NCBI GenBank assembly: GCA_000708835.1 | Contig: DF237219.1 | Location: 1 to 39,938, forward strand | DNA length: 39,938 nt | DNA from: Klebsormidium nitens | Taxonomy: Eukaryota; Streptophyta; Klebsormidiophyceae; Klebsormidiales; Klebsormidiaceae | Direction: 5' to 3' | In this document: piece after piece, positions 20,446-32,200 of the stretch | Numbering within the stretch: position 1 is the stretch's first letter | How the letters are laid out: each line of letters begins with the position of its first letter | Program-made: the position numbers and the translations under genes | Notes under the pieces: model-generated | Told to the model about the DNA's origin: nothing | What the model saw: only the letters and a program-made list of their open reading frames with translations | The model's database searches: none

Positions 20446-21384
20446 GCTGCCGTGGCACTTTAACATGTGGTAGCGCTGTCTCGTCAAAAGTAAAGCACTG
20501 CGGGTCTAAGCGACTCGATTCAACCGTTTTCAGGAGAGACAACTTCCCGGTCAAGGTCCGCAACTTTTGACATGTCAGAGTTTTGCCATGCTTTGCATAC
20601 ACAACAATATCCAGGCACTTGAATAAACTTTCAGCACTCGCGCCGGATTCAGTTTTCTAACATGGTTAGCTTCCTGGCCCAGATCTCACATGTCATGTAG
20701 ACGAAACGGACGTCGGGACGCGAATGCACTCGACTCGATCGGGCACGCACATGCATACGCAGTCGCATTCACAGGAAGGCATTCGAGATAGTGTGTGCAG
20801 ATACATGTCGAGTTCGACCCCGTTTAGATTCTATTGATGTCTGAAGACTTCTAACTTGAAGGCGCCAAGGTATTGATAAGGGTCGATACACGCATGGCGC
20901 CGCAAAAAAATTGTTGTGCAGCATGTGGCATCCCATCCAATCATACATGTACAGTCATCACGCGTCTTATTCGTGACAAACAGTATGCCTGACAAGTATA
21001 GCCTGTGATACCGGCAACCTGCTCAATCAAATCCAGTGGTGGACCTTGATAGAGTAGCCGCCACGATACTACCATTTACAGCTTGTGGTTAGGACCCAAC
21101 TTGGACTGCGCTCCAGCTCCACAAATCAACCCCAGACATGATCGACCTCGCACTGGATGCATTCCGGCGATTGTGCACCCAACGTAGATTAGGTAATTGG
21201 ATCTTGGCATGTCACCTAATCTCTTTTTTAAAGCGCAAATATATAGCGCCAGGTATATTCAAAGCGACAACTGTGACTGGTACCTTAGTGTCTGCTACCT
21301 TGGCACTGTAAACGATTGGATCGAGACCACTAGTATTTGACATTTTTCCGTGACTTGAAGAGTGTACGAAAGCTTCGAAGCGGA
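20446..21384. other. Intergenic, between convergent 3' ends
   Basis: No gene is recognised between the GST stop and the LIN37 stop. The stretch includes scattered CATGCA/ACATGT elements around 20750 and 20945 and an AT-rich bit near 21230, without clear repeats. Confidence 0.4.
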
Positions 21385-23786
21385 CTACCTCTTTGCCTCC
21401 CCTTTGCTGACGTCTTTCTTCTCAGTAACGGCCGCTGCTCCTGGTGGAAATATTAGACACAAGCGAGGCTTGTACCGCTTCACCCGTTGCTGCCACTCCT
21501 CGCGCTTCCTGTTACGATATACCGTTTTTTGTGAGAAGAAGACAACGTTGCAACCCATTCGTTACGGTTACAGCTTTCGGCCAGCAAGAAGCGTCTCATC
21601 AGGATTGAAAAGGCAGGTCCCGACTCAACCCGGAACCTCGAAGAAACTGGGTCGGGTCGTCCGTTGTTGCCATAGGATGCCAACACTACAAGCAGACCGT
21701 CACCTCTTCGCAGGCGAACCTGCTCGACAGTAAGCAGCCGAAACCTCACTTCTTTCTGATCTCCCGGAAGTTTCGAACATGCGTTCTTAACAGATCTCTT
21801 GGCGTCAGCCTTCCAGAGATAGTATCCTGCATACAAGCGGAAGACGTTTGAAGCCGGTTGCTAAGGACTTGCGCTGCCTCTTGGACGACGTTCCCGCGAG
21901 CCCATTACTCACTGTAGGCACGAAGATATGGAAAACAGGGAGAATAAAAGGCAGGTGAATCTGTTGCCGTCCTGTAAGCTCGAGACATTTCAAGTAGGAG
22001 GGGCGTTAGAGCTCACCTCCAAACTAAAACCACGCTCTTCCTGTCCGCCGTTAGCGTCCGTTTCCCGGCTGAGCGGTTCCAATGGGAGGGGCCTGGGCAG
22101 AACGGATGGCACCACCGGAGCATACCCCAGCTGCAAAAACGAAAGATCAGTTCGTCTCAATTCTCGTTGATGAGAAGGACGCTCCAGCCGAAATCATCGA
22201 AGAGGGCGAACAGGATCTAAGTATAAGTGACGGGGAGCAAACGAGGAGCCACAAAGCGACCCCTGCCAAGATGAAGAAGAACCTCTATCGTGTTGCGGTA
22301 TTGAGCTCCCACCTCCTCATCGTCCGTCGGCCGGTTTCGGACCCATTTCCGGCACAAGCTGTACAAGGAGCTGGGGTCCGCTTCAGAGGACAACCGCACC
22401 TGCACGGAAGAAAGGTCGCTCACAGTCTAGCAGCCTTGCACAGGATTGGCCCCCTGAAACCGAACTTCGGAATCACTCGAACTATCAGAATCTTGTGCGC
22501 CTGCCGTATGGCAAGCTGGTCTCCATGCTCTGGAGCCCAAGATTAGCAACGAAAAGTCCGTGGACGCTAATCTCGTCCTATCTAACGAGACTGATGATAC
22601 GAATCAGAAACGTCCGTGTTTCTTTCTGGCGTCGTTCCTCGTATTTCCGCTTACTTGTTTTTACGAAAATGGTGAGATGGATAAGCGCCGGCAAGAATCC
22701 AATAAGCAAAAGCACAAGCTGCGGCTGACCTTGACAAGATGGGTCAAAGGCAGAGCCAGGCTCACCCTGTGATCGCCCACTGACACAATGATTGGCTCCT
22801 GCACCGTCTCTACATCCGACTGGAGGGGGTGGTCTTGGAACATGGTATGGCCACCTTCTTGGAACACCCTGATACAAGGAACGGTAGAAAGACAACTCTA
22901 TCCGGTGACATCAACCTGAATGCTTTGCGACTTACCCAACCGAACAACAGGAATCTAACATTGGTCTGCAGCACACTACTTAATCAAGCGCAGCAGTATA
23001 AGATGCACCTGAGCACAATTGCTTATTGTAAATGAAGCATCTGAAGCCCAACGTCCCAAGATCTGAGTTCCTCAAAACTCTCGCGCACCCATGGCGCCAT
23101 GTGAGGTGATCGCAAAGTCTCCTGAGCATGTTCAAGTCTTACCCTGAGGCAGGAACTTCATTCCCATCTGCTAGAGGAGCTGCTGCTGCTGGAAGTACAG
23201 ATGTGGCTACAGGGACACGCTCCCCCTGCAGGTAGGCACCGACATAAGATTGTCAGAACGATTCACCCTGTCTGGCCCATGTACATCGCTGCTCCCCTTC
23301 TTCATTTAGTTAGGTTGTGGGCATCACTAAAGATCAGAGGAGGCGGTGCTTGAGGAGCTGCAGTCAGCCACTCAGGGGCACAATTTCGAATGAGCCATCT
23401 CAGATACAGAAATGAGCAGACCTCCGTTTGATTCAGGTCCTTATGTTGCTTACCTCAGGCGTTGACAATGGGGTGCCAGCTGGAACTGGTCGCGCATCCG
23501 CACTCGGTTGCGCCAGCCTATGCTGCTCAGGACGAACTTGCTGGTCCAAGGAAGCAATTCCAGCTGGCTGTTGCTGCAATGCATAACCCTGGGGCTGAGC
23601 CCCAATGCTCGCTGACCCCTGTACCGATGCTTGCACCTGCTGCCCAGCACTACTCATTGCAGGACTTTGATTTGCAGAGAAGTTTGGCCTATTCAAGCCC
23701 GCCGAAGGGACTTGGCCATTAAGAAGCACGGGGTCTCCTCCTGTGAAGGTAGACTGGCTGTGACGAAGGCCATGATCCTCGGACAT
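21385..23786 (-). CDS. LIN37: LIN37 orthologue, MuvB/DREAM core subunit
   Basis: Eight minus-strand exons: 23786-23454, 23225-23143, 22965-22936, 22868-22766, 22399-22313, 22130-22017, 21826-21750, 21508-21385. All are GT-AG with consistent phases, giving 316 aa. Exon 1 is Gln/Ser/Pro-rich and disordered-looking. Residues about 167-205 (PIIVSVGDHRVRL, then SSLYSLCRKWVRN) align with the LIN37 signature known from animals (VIKLFDRSVDL, then PLYPICRAWMRN). A Pro-rich linker follows. The basic C-terminal helix (LLRTHVRNFREIRKKK, then REEWQQRVKRYKPRL, about 262-292) matches the LIN37 C-terminal Arg/Trp-rich helix. LIN37 is needed for MuvB-mediated repression of cell-cycle genes in the nucleus. The family match rests on two conserved blocks in the right order. 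Exons 1-3 rest on splice signals and phase alone, so the N-terminus is less certain. Confidence 0.75.
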
Positions 23787-24440
23787 GGTCGTGTGAGCAA
23801 TTCACCAGCCCGAGAAGGGAATTGGCTAGTACAGGCCTGATTGAGCACAAGCAAAGAATAGAAGTCCTGCACAACCACCAAATGGAGGCTCTGGTGGGCT
23901 CTGGAAACGCGCCCCTGCCTTGGACAAAAGGCAGACAGCATTGAGCACTGTATTAAAGCTTCATGACTGAGTGCGCGAGGCGGAGATAAGAAGCATGAGC
24001 TGCACGGATTTACGTTTATGATTGACAGGCAGGTAACGAAATTTGTATTTGATTATTGTTCACGTTCATTATCTACAATCGACTGCTTGAGAGCCCTATT
24101 CTGTCTATATGATGGCCAACGCTGATTTCAGCACTGGGTACAGTATTCAAGTGCCACGGACGTATACCCGAATGAAGGCACACATATTACTATTCACTAC
24201 CTAATTAAATAGGTATTATGCAATCTAGGTAAATCATTGGAATCTTCACTGACAGTGAGGCTGATATTAACCATCTGGTGCGCTCAGCATTGCCCATTCA
24301 GTTGAGCTGGCCTAGTGCCTTATGGTGCCATGTCATGGAAGGGCCATGCCTAGCAAGTTAGCAAAGATCATCTTGCTGAAGCCTGATAGTTTGCTACTTG
24401 TTGGGGGCTTATTTGTGCTTTCACGCTGCAGGAGCAGCTG
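23787..24440. promoter_or_regulatory. Divergent intergenic region between LIN37 and the Nudix gene
   Basis: The two start codons face away across about 650 bases, so this probably contains both promoters. It holds a short perfect inverted repeat TACCTA-N6-TAGGTA at 24198-24215 in an AT-rich setting. No coding exon was recognised. Confidence 0.4.
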
Positions 24441-26215
24441 ATGACAGTCACCTCCAGCTCAGTGCATTTGGGCAAGGCAAAGTATCTGCTGGCGTCGATC
24501 TGTACAAAGCACAGAAGGGCATACTACTCATGTCTTCATGCAATCAAGCAGCCACTCGCCCTTGCAAGGTCCCGTCCGGAGGAATATAACCTCACCAGCA
24601 TTCTGCATAGACGAGGGCTCTCCAGTCAGTCCTGTAAGAACTTTGCCACTTCTTTGATAGTCCTAGGGGCGGCCAAAGGTAGAACATCATCACGCGTCCA
24701 TGGGAATCTAGATCATCTTGCCACCTTCTGGAAACCTCCTCGTTTCAGGATGGAAGCTGCAGACAAGAAGCATGTGAGGGCAAAGCAGTGGTCGCCAGAG
24801 GGGACAGAAGAGCTCAAGCAGCGCCTGCGAGCTTACGAGGCCCAGCAGCTGTCCTCACTGGTGCAGAAGACGCCCAACCCAGACTCTGCCGGGCTTGAAG
24901 AAGAGAAGAAACCGTCCAAGAAGGCTTCCGTGCTTGTGTTGCTGTTTCAGGGGCCGCAGAATGAGTTGCGGGTTCTCCTCACGGAAAGGTCAAAGGGTCT
25001 TTCTTCACATGGTGGTAGGCAGCCCCCCAGACCAAGTTGTCTAATGGGTTTCTCATTGAGCTGACAATTGTCATGTGTGAGATACATCGTCTCAGCAGAT
25101 TGTACGGTACTGAGTAACCTGGTTCCAAAGTAGTCGGTTTCTCTAAAAGATCTGGGCTCCACAGTTTCTATCACTGGTCAGTGCTGCAGTTTACTTGTCA
25201 CTCCATTGTTAGAGTGCAGATGTCCTTGCTGTCTCTCACAGGTGAAGTTGCCCTTCCTGGGGGCAAGCAAGACGAGAGCGATGCTGATGAAGTGGCCGCC
25301 GCTTTGCGAGAAGCCAAGGAGGAGGTTGGCCTGGATCCAACGAATGTGGAGGTCCTCACAACCTTCGAGCCCTTCCTCAGTAAGGTACAAAATACAGCCG
25401 CCCCAGTGGATGAAGTCTGGGGTCAGTATCCTGGTAACTTGAATAAGGAGAATGCATAGTGTGCTATTTTGAACACTAGATCCCTTGGGGAGTCAGGCTA
25501 CTGACGTGTGCAGTAGACTATCAATTCGAACTCCACTGGTAGCATTTGGTTAACACCCACTTCTGTTGTCGATCTCTTTTACAGCACCTTTTGCTCGTCA
25601 CGCCTGTCATTGGGTCCCCCATAGATCCTGAAAGCTTCAAGCGTACACCCAACTCAGGAGAAGTCGAAACCATCTTCGATGCTCCCCTCGAAATGTTTCT
25701 TGAGGTAAGCAACGCTTCAGGTCTGCCCCCCTTGTAATACACGCTGGCGCTTTTCTACCGAGGAACCACTCCCGTCTGCCAAGAGAAACGGCTCGTAGTT
25801 ATTTGCAGTCACAAGCCCTGCAAACAATCTGCCACCACCAATTGCTTCGTTAGTTGCGTTATGCTCACTCGCTGGACACAGGAGGCTTCTCGGCCTCCTC
25901 GAAGTTTGTACGTATGCAAGCAGGCTTTGGGTGTTGCACTTCATGTTCAAATTGATTCTCTGCTTGCTTCTCCAGGAAGAAGGGCATCGGCATAAGGATA
26001 TCGAGATGGTAAATTTCCCGTTCCGACTGCATTACTTTGACTACACAGACGGCACGCGACAATATAACATCTGGGGCTTAACGGCATCCATATTGATCAG
26101 GATAGCTAGCACAGTTTTCAATAGGGAGCCAGCGTTTGAGGAGTTTCATCCCACGTTACCAAGCTACAGAGAAATTCTCGTTGAAATGTTGAAAAGAAAC
26201 CTCTTCGTCCTGTGA
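24441..26215 (+). CDS. Nudix hydrolase, NUDT15/22-like CoA diphosphatase
   Basis: Four exons (24441-25014, 25242-25384, 25585-25704, 25976-26215) give 358 aa from the first Met, or 255 aa from the Met at 24750 (residue 104). The CoA-Nudix signature VLLTERSKGLSSHGGEVALP precedes the Nudix box at 199-222, which ends REAKEEVGL (214-222). As in plant NUDT15, the first Glu of the box is replaced by Asp. The plant-specific tail is present: EPFLSKHLLLVTPVIG, SGEVETIFDAPLEMFLEE, LHYFDYTDGTRQYNIWGLTA. These enzymes hydrolyse CoA and acyl-CoA or oxidised CoA to 4'-phosphopantetheine and 3',5'-ADP, usually in mitochondria. Residues 1-103 are Arg/Ser-rich with ILHRRGLSSQS, a plausible mitochondrial presequence, so I chose the upstream Met; the downstream Met would give a cytosolic form. 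Confidence 0.9.
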
Positions 26216-27338
26216 TCTTGTCAACGTTTTGTTTAGTTAGCTCACTGCTCGTAGCCTAACTTAGTTCTGAAGGCTGCACAACCCTTAGATGTCGAACCGA
26301 AATCTGTGAAAGACGTCCTCGTCACTGTCTCAAAGTAACCGCAATTGTCTACAACCTAGCTGCATGGTAGCTGAGGCTGCCCGCTTATTGAAGTTGACGG
26401 CCTCAGTGCGTTTCGAGTTCGATTTCGGGTTCACGATTGTTGACCAGGCTACTGCACCTGATTCTGCTGAACGTAAGCCAGCGTGTGACACATCATCGAA
26501 TCGAATCAGTTCAGGCGCTTCGGGCTTGTCCGTCTTGCTCGACAATGTAATCGCTGACGAATGCTGCTCCACCGCCAATTCCAGGTCGCTATGACAATAG
26601 ACCTTTAGCCGAATCTGAATATATGAAGCCATGAAACTTCGAGTTGGTTGGAACCCATTCAAATGATTCGAATGATAAGCACAATTCATATGCGTAATTG
26701 AGATCTCGAGCTAATCTTGTGGCGGCGTGGCCATGCTTAAATGGATACATGTCATAAAAGAAGACCTCCAAACGCTGCATGATTGGCATGCAGTGTTGCA
26801 TGAGATGGAGTGCGCTCGCGAGATTGGACTCGGTGTCTGGCGATTATGCACATGAGTCCGTGCACGTTTTAGCCTAGGCAGATGTAGGTCAGCTTAAGTA
26901 TCAATTCTGATTCTGACGCGATCGCGTCCATGCCACAGTTGCCCACGTGTCCAGGTTTCCACTCGCTTGACATCGCTCTTCACCCTCACATAGAATTGGC
27001 CAAATTTGTTGCAATAGTAATGCATCGCATCCTGTGCACTGAGGTTGAATACTTGGACAAACTACGCATGTACATAGCTCCGATTGTGATCCGAAGCCAC
27101 TGCAATTGGATACTAAATATGCTTCGAAGCAATTTCTTGGTCTTACCGGGGTCCCACGTAATCTCAATCGCACATCTCGCGAAAGACGTCACTAGTTACT
27201 GACTATCACAATGGGAATGGATACGCACTTGCTAAACTTCGTCATTCAATAGATACATGAATAAGTTCTCTACTATTTCCAGGTTTAGCAACGCAGTTTC
27301 TCACATGAAAGGTTCGACCTCGTTTGAAACTACACAAA
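26216..27338. other. Intergenic, between convergent 3' ends
   Basis: This lies between the Nudix stop and the MBOAT stop. Open frames on both strands are short and without family resemblance. No RNA gene or repeat was recognised. Confidence 0.45.
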
Positions 27339-28535
27339 TCACGCAAGTACCTTAGAATCTAAGAAGAGTCCCCTTTTCATTTCTATAACCACACGGGTGT
27401 CCACCCCTGTCCTATAGAGTGGTGGCAAGAAAAGCCAATCAGCAGTGAGGAAACAAAATGCTAACGTCAGTCCAATCGCCAACAACCTTGGAAGTTTAGC
27501 AGTAGACGGAAAAGCTGTAAGAACCCATCGTTCAATAATGGTTGCAACTCCGTGCAGAGTAAAGAATGCAGTCATCTCACCCGTCACTGTGTGCGATAGA
27601 TACCAAAGAGCTAGCTCGTGCATTATGCCCGAGACAAAGAATGTTGCCAGTACTGGTAATATTCTCACAGCTAACTTGTTGTTACTTTTTGACGATGTGC
27701 TGACCCGATTGTCTCGATGTATGCCCTGTTCAGGTCCCATTTGCTCACTCGTTAGAGGACGATGGCAATGTCGTTGCTTGAGGTCGAAATCAAGTTGCTT
27801 GGCTGAAGGGTTTTGAAACCCTTCACCTCTTTTGCCACTTGTTAGTTCCAGCAAAGGTTCATAAACAGCCCCCCGCAAAACTCCACTAACCGTTAGATTC
27901 CATCTGCGTGCCCAGAAGTCCGCCAATGACTCGGACAGAAATGGTCGATCAAAATCCGGAAGCAGCTCTATCCCGAGTACCCATGACACTATTGCGGCGA
28001 AGAGATCCATAATGAGCGACGCGAACAAGTACAGGTTGACATAGCAAAAGAAATGGTAAACTAGAGTGTGCAACTGCTCTTTCTTATCCACTATCTGAAC
28101 TGTGACCAGCAAGATTGCCACTTTTAGTACACTTTGACCTAAAAACTTCGAACTGCTTTCTGTTTCCTGTTGGACCATCTTGGAGTTTGGAGTGCGGACC
28201 GTCGACGGCTTTGGATTGATGGGCGAGCAGAGTACAGCCGAAAAGCGAAGGATATTGTCGCTGACTGCAGGGTCTGCCAGGGGACCACGGCCAAACACTA
28301 ACATCAGCAGTTTGAAGGAAGCTAACCAGCTGAAAATGCAGCCCAGTAGTGCGGATGGGATGGTGGCTGTTTGGTAGTCATAGACTAGGACAGGGAGGGC
28401 GAGATAGAAGACGACCACTGGAACTGCAAGAAGGAGCCTAACAGGGAGAGACTTCTGCCGCCTGATGGCAAAGAAAGAGAAGAACGATGTCACTACCGCG
28501 GCGCCCGCAACCCTCACAATAGAAGAGTCCAGCAT
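27339..28535 (-). CDS. MBOAT acyltransferase, wax-synthase / sterol acyltransferase type
   Basis: A single uninterrupted minus-strand frame of 398 aa. It has about eight hydrophobic segments, starting with residues about 8-24 and 32-52. Two hallmarks of plant wax-synthase-type MBOAT proteins are present. One is FLSESLADFWARRWNL (about 200-213). The other is FVSGIMHELALWY, with the presumed catalytic His at about 306. The family esterifies long-chain alcohols (wax ester synthase) or sterols (ASAT1-like) with acyl-CoA in the ER membrane. The substrate cannot be told from sequence. Length and gene style fit land-plant homologues. It has no introns, unlike its multi-exon neighbours. It is divergent from the alpha-mannosidase gene, with about 720 bases between starts. 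Confidence 0.88.
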   Translation of the reverse strand: MLDSSIVRVAGAAVVTSFFSFFAIRRQKSLPVRLLLAVPVVVFYLALPVLVYDYQTATIPSALLGCIFSWLASFKLLMLVFGRGPLADPAVSDNILRFSAVLCSPINPKPSTVRTPNSKMVQQETESSSKFLGQSVLKVAILLVTVQIVDKKEQLHTLVYHFFCYVNLYLFASLIMDLFAAIVSWVLGIELLPDFDRPFLSESLADFWARRWNLTVSGVLRGAVYEPLLELTSGKRGEGFQNPSAKQLDFDLKQRHCHRPLTSEQMGPEQGIHRDNRVSTSSKSNNKLAVRILPVLATFFVSGIMHELALWYLSHTVTGEMTAFFTLHGVATIIERWVLTAFPSTAKLPRLLAIGLTLAFCFLTADWLFLPPLYRTGVDTRVVIEMKRGLFLDSKVLA

Positions 28536-29253
28536 CTTTTACAGCTGTCAAAGATGGCCCCCGCGATAGCCCCTCTCTACTAACAACCTAGCAAAAAGTG
28601 GTGGTGTTTGATTCCCTTTCCTGTAGTACTTGCTGTCACACCCTCTGCTAACCACTCGTACCACAGGGGCAGCTGATGAGAGGGTGGTGCACAAGAACTT
28701 GACCTTCAAAGACGACGGGCGTCAATACCAACCACTTCCACACCCCTCACCACACTCTCTCACCACTGTCTCACCAATATCCAGGAGAGACAAAGAAGTG
28801 ACCACAGGAAGTGAACCACAGTAAATCCTCACACGAGGCTTCACTCTCCCCTCTCTTCCAATGCCATCCTAACCAACCTTGCGCCGCCGGCCCTTTCGTT
28901 GTGCTGAATCACAACGCCGTCGCTAGCTGTCAAGCTGTCAGATTCCTTGACTGTCTATGTAACCTTTTGGGGTTCAGCATGATGGACCCGGTTTCTGAGC
29001 TAGTAGCTTGCGCATAACCGAACCCTTCAACTGTTTTCAAAACTGCCCGGGTTGTATAGTTCCGAGTCCCTTCTGCTGTACTATCTGCAGCCGGGGTTTC
29101 CATTAAATGATCGGACGGTTGACCGCACCGTTTGAGGTCCACTAACCATTGGCATCGGGTTAGTGTTGTATTACCTAATGCAAGCAATGTTCACCTTGCC
29201 CTGATCAGATTCACTGACAAACATTGCACCTAGCAAACTTCAAGGTGGACACC
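28536..29253. promoter_or_regulatory. Divergent intergenic region between the MBOAT and alpha-mannosidase genes
   Basis: It probably contains promoters and 5' UTRs for both genes. CCACC/CACTCTC-rich pyrimidine stretches occur at about 28660-28860. No coding exon was recognised. Confidence 0.35.
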
Positions 29254-32200
29254 ATGGCGCTGGTCAGCTTGCTCGTCAAGGCTCTCCTCTCCCTCGTCCT
29301 CCTCCTCCCTTTTAGTTCTGCAGCTTGGGAGGGCGAGGCCCAGCTTCCTCCTGATGAGTACAACACGAAGGGGGGCCCTGTGAAGGACAAGCTGAATGTG
29401 CACCTGGTGGCGCATACGCACGACGACGTGGGCTGGCTCAAGACTGTCGACCAGTACTACGTTGGGTCGAACAACTCCATCCAGGTGAGGACTCAAGCCA
29501 ATTGTCAAAGTTGGTGGTGATTAGGTGGCATGCATTGATTGCCCCAACAACATGAATCAGAATTAAGGTGGAAATTGGGAAACATAATGTTTCTTAAAAT
29601 ACTTAAGGGTGAACGCAGCAGCTGGGAATTGTGGTAGGAGCTGCCGAGGCTGCTTGAGAAAACTAGCAAGTGGTACCATTTCTGAGGAAGGTTTCAGCTT
29701 GACATTGTTGATGTTTTTGGTTCCCCAGGGGATGCCAATTTGTGCAATGCATGCCAGGTCAATAATCACAGTATACGCCCGGGTTCTTGACTTGGAAAAA
29801 GCAATTTGTCAACATTTGAGCCAGCCCAGGGCTCTTTTCCACACACTTTGTGGGCTCAAAACTTTGCCCAAATCATAGGCTTGAGCTAAACACTAGAATC
29901 CTTTTTATGCACTCTTGCAGTTTGCAGGCGTCCAATGGATTCTAGACTCAGTAGTCCAGAGTCTGGCGCAGAATCCTGACCGCAAGTTCATCTATGTGGA
30001 GCAGGTGCGTTATACCCTGACATACAATGTTTTGTTTGACATATTTGGCATTTGGCAAATATGGAAATTGAACAAACGCAGTGCATTTCTTCAGTCTCTT
30101 GGGTTGCTCTGTCCCTGAGAATTGTTAGATGTGCCTGTAAATGAGCTTCCTTTTTTCTCTTGTGTCAGCGCTCACCTTTTATTATGTTTCATGCAGGCCT
30201 TTTTCCAACGGTGGTGGCGCCAGCAGAACAAGAAGACCCGCAAAGTGGTTCAGAAGCTGGTCAAAGATGGGCAGCTGGAGTTCATGTAGGGCTTTGCACC
30301 CATTGATAAGCTGGGACTTTATCCATATAGAAGTGCTTACTTCATTCAACTTTGACCGTACGCAATAAAATTGTTCCTGGTGTGCGCAGCTTCAGCTGCC
30401 TCTGCTTTACACTCGGAAAAAGGAATTGCCGGGGGCTTTTTCCAAGACCCGCTCTTGAAAAAAGCTTTGAATGGTTCCTAAACTTTTCAATTTTTATCCT
30501 CTGTTTTCTCCATTAGTATTCTTTTTGTGATTTAACCCTCTTTTTCAATGCCACTTCCTAATCCATTCCTCATTATTTGAGCGGAGACACAAGTTAATAT
30601 TGTGCGTTGTCTTGTGTGTCCAGCAACGGCGGATGGTGCATGCACGACGAGGCCACGACGTACTATGTCGACATGATTGACCAGACTGCCCTGGGCCACC
30701 GCTACATCCGCGACCAGTTCGACCAGTACCCGCGCATCGGTTGGCAGATTGACCCCTTTGGCCACTCCGCTGTCCAGGCGTCGCTGCTCACAGCAGAGGT
30801 CAGACAGCTGCTGTGGTCCTGGGGGAAACTCAGTTGTGAAAGAGTTGTGCAGCTTTGATAGAAAGCAGGCACCTAGCTGAATGGCACTGAAGAAGTAGAT
30901 AAAATTGTTCTCAGATTCTGTCTTGTCAGTGGGCTGCGAAAAAGATTCTTGTATATAAGGATGAGCTAGGCCTTAGAATCCATTTCCACACTGAAGCTTG
31001 ACTTGCAACTTCGTCCCCCCAAAACGATACTGGTGTCCAGTGTCTGCCAAGCTTGACAATCGGTCCTGTCCACATTACTCTACTTTTCTGGTATGCTCGA
31101 GTCATTCAATCGTATGTCTTCCAACAACCGTTGTGTCAGATGTCACGTTTTTTCAGTAATTTGAACAAAAGAAACATCATAAGTCAACATAGTTTGACGA
31201 ATCCTAGCTGCTGTGACACATTCTGACAAGATTCGTTGGGTGCAGCTTGGCTTCGATGGCTTATTCTTTGCGCGCGCCGACTACGACGACGTCAAGAAGC
31301 GCCGGGAGGAGAAGTCCATGGAGATGGTCTGGCGCGCCTCCAAGTCCCTGGGCAAGTCGGCAGAGGTGGGCCGAGAAATCGCCCTGTCTAATCTGCTGGA
31401 GATCAAGATTGAGGACATCTCCAAATCTGGTCGCCCAAGCTAAAGGCCGGTCTTGATCTCGACTCGAAACGCATCAGCGCCCAGAAGACTCACGTTGCAC
31501 GGATTTGTGCAGACATTTGCTGGCGTCATGGGGCACCACTACGATACCCCCGTTGGCTTCAACTTTGACATGTGGTCGAAAGACCCCCCTATCCAGGTGA
31601 GCTCGTCAGCTTCGGTGCTTGACGTCTGGCTGGTCTTTGACGAAGCTGCGAGGGGCTGAGGGACAAAGTTCGATTCGCTACAAGCAACTTCCGGGTCTTG
31701 GCTCAGAGCTGATTCTGCGGATCATAGTAATCCTGCAGTCACTCGTACTCTTTGTCCGAAGGGGAATTAAAATCAAGTGTTTTAGTCCGCCGCCCAGAAG
31801 CCTGTTCTTGTCTTTCCGACTTATATTACAATGAGTCGTGCTTGTGGGAGGGGCCGAGGTTGGGCATGGGCCGCAGGGAAGTACGAGAGCTCAGAAGTTG
31901 ACGCAAGTTGATGCAATTAGGATACCATCTTCTGGGTTCTTTTCGAACTGACATCATCATTTCGCTGGCAGGACGACCCGCGGCTGTACGATGTGAACGT
32001 GGCGGAGCGCATCGAGGCGTTCATCAAGGACAATTTGGCGCAGGCGGCGCAGTTCCGCACGAACAACATCATGCTGTCCATGGGGGCGGACTTCGTGTAC
32101 AGCAACGCCAACACCTGGTTCACCAACATGGACAAGCTCATCCACTACGCCAACAAGGTGACGCAAAAACAGTTGCCGCTTAGCGCAGGCTTGCTCGGCT

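Noticed and set aside
21805-21993. Minus-strand frame with SSKRQRKSLATGFKRL as a LIN37 exon
   Set aside because: It cannot be joined in phase with the flanking exons, while direct splicing 22017 to 21826 is phase-perfect and continues the conserved helix.
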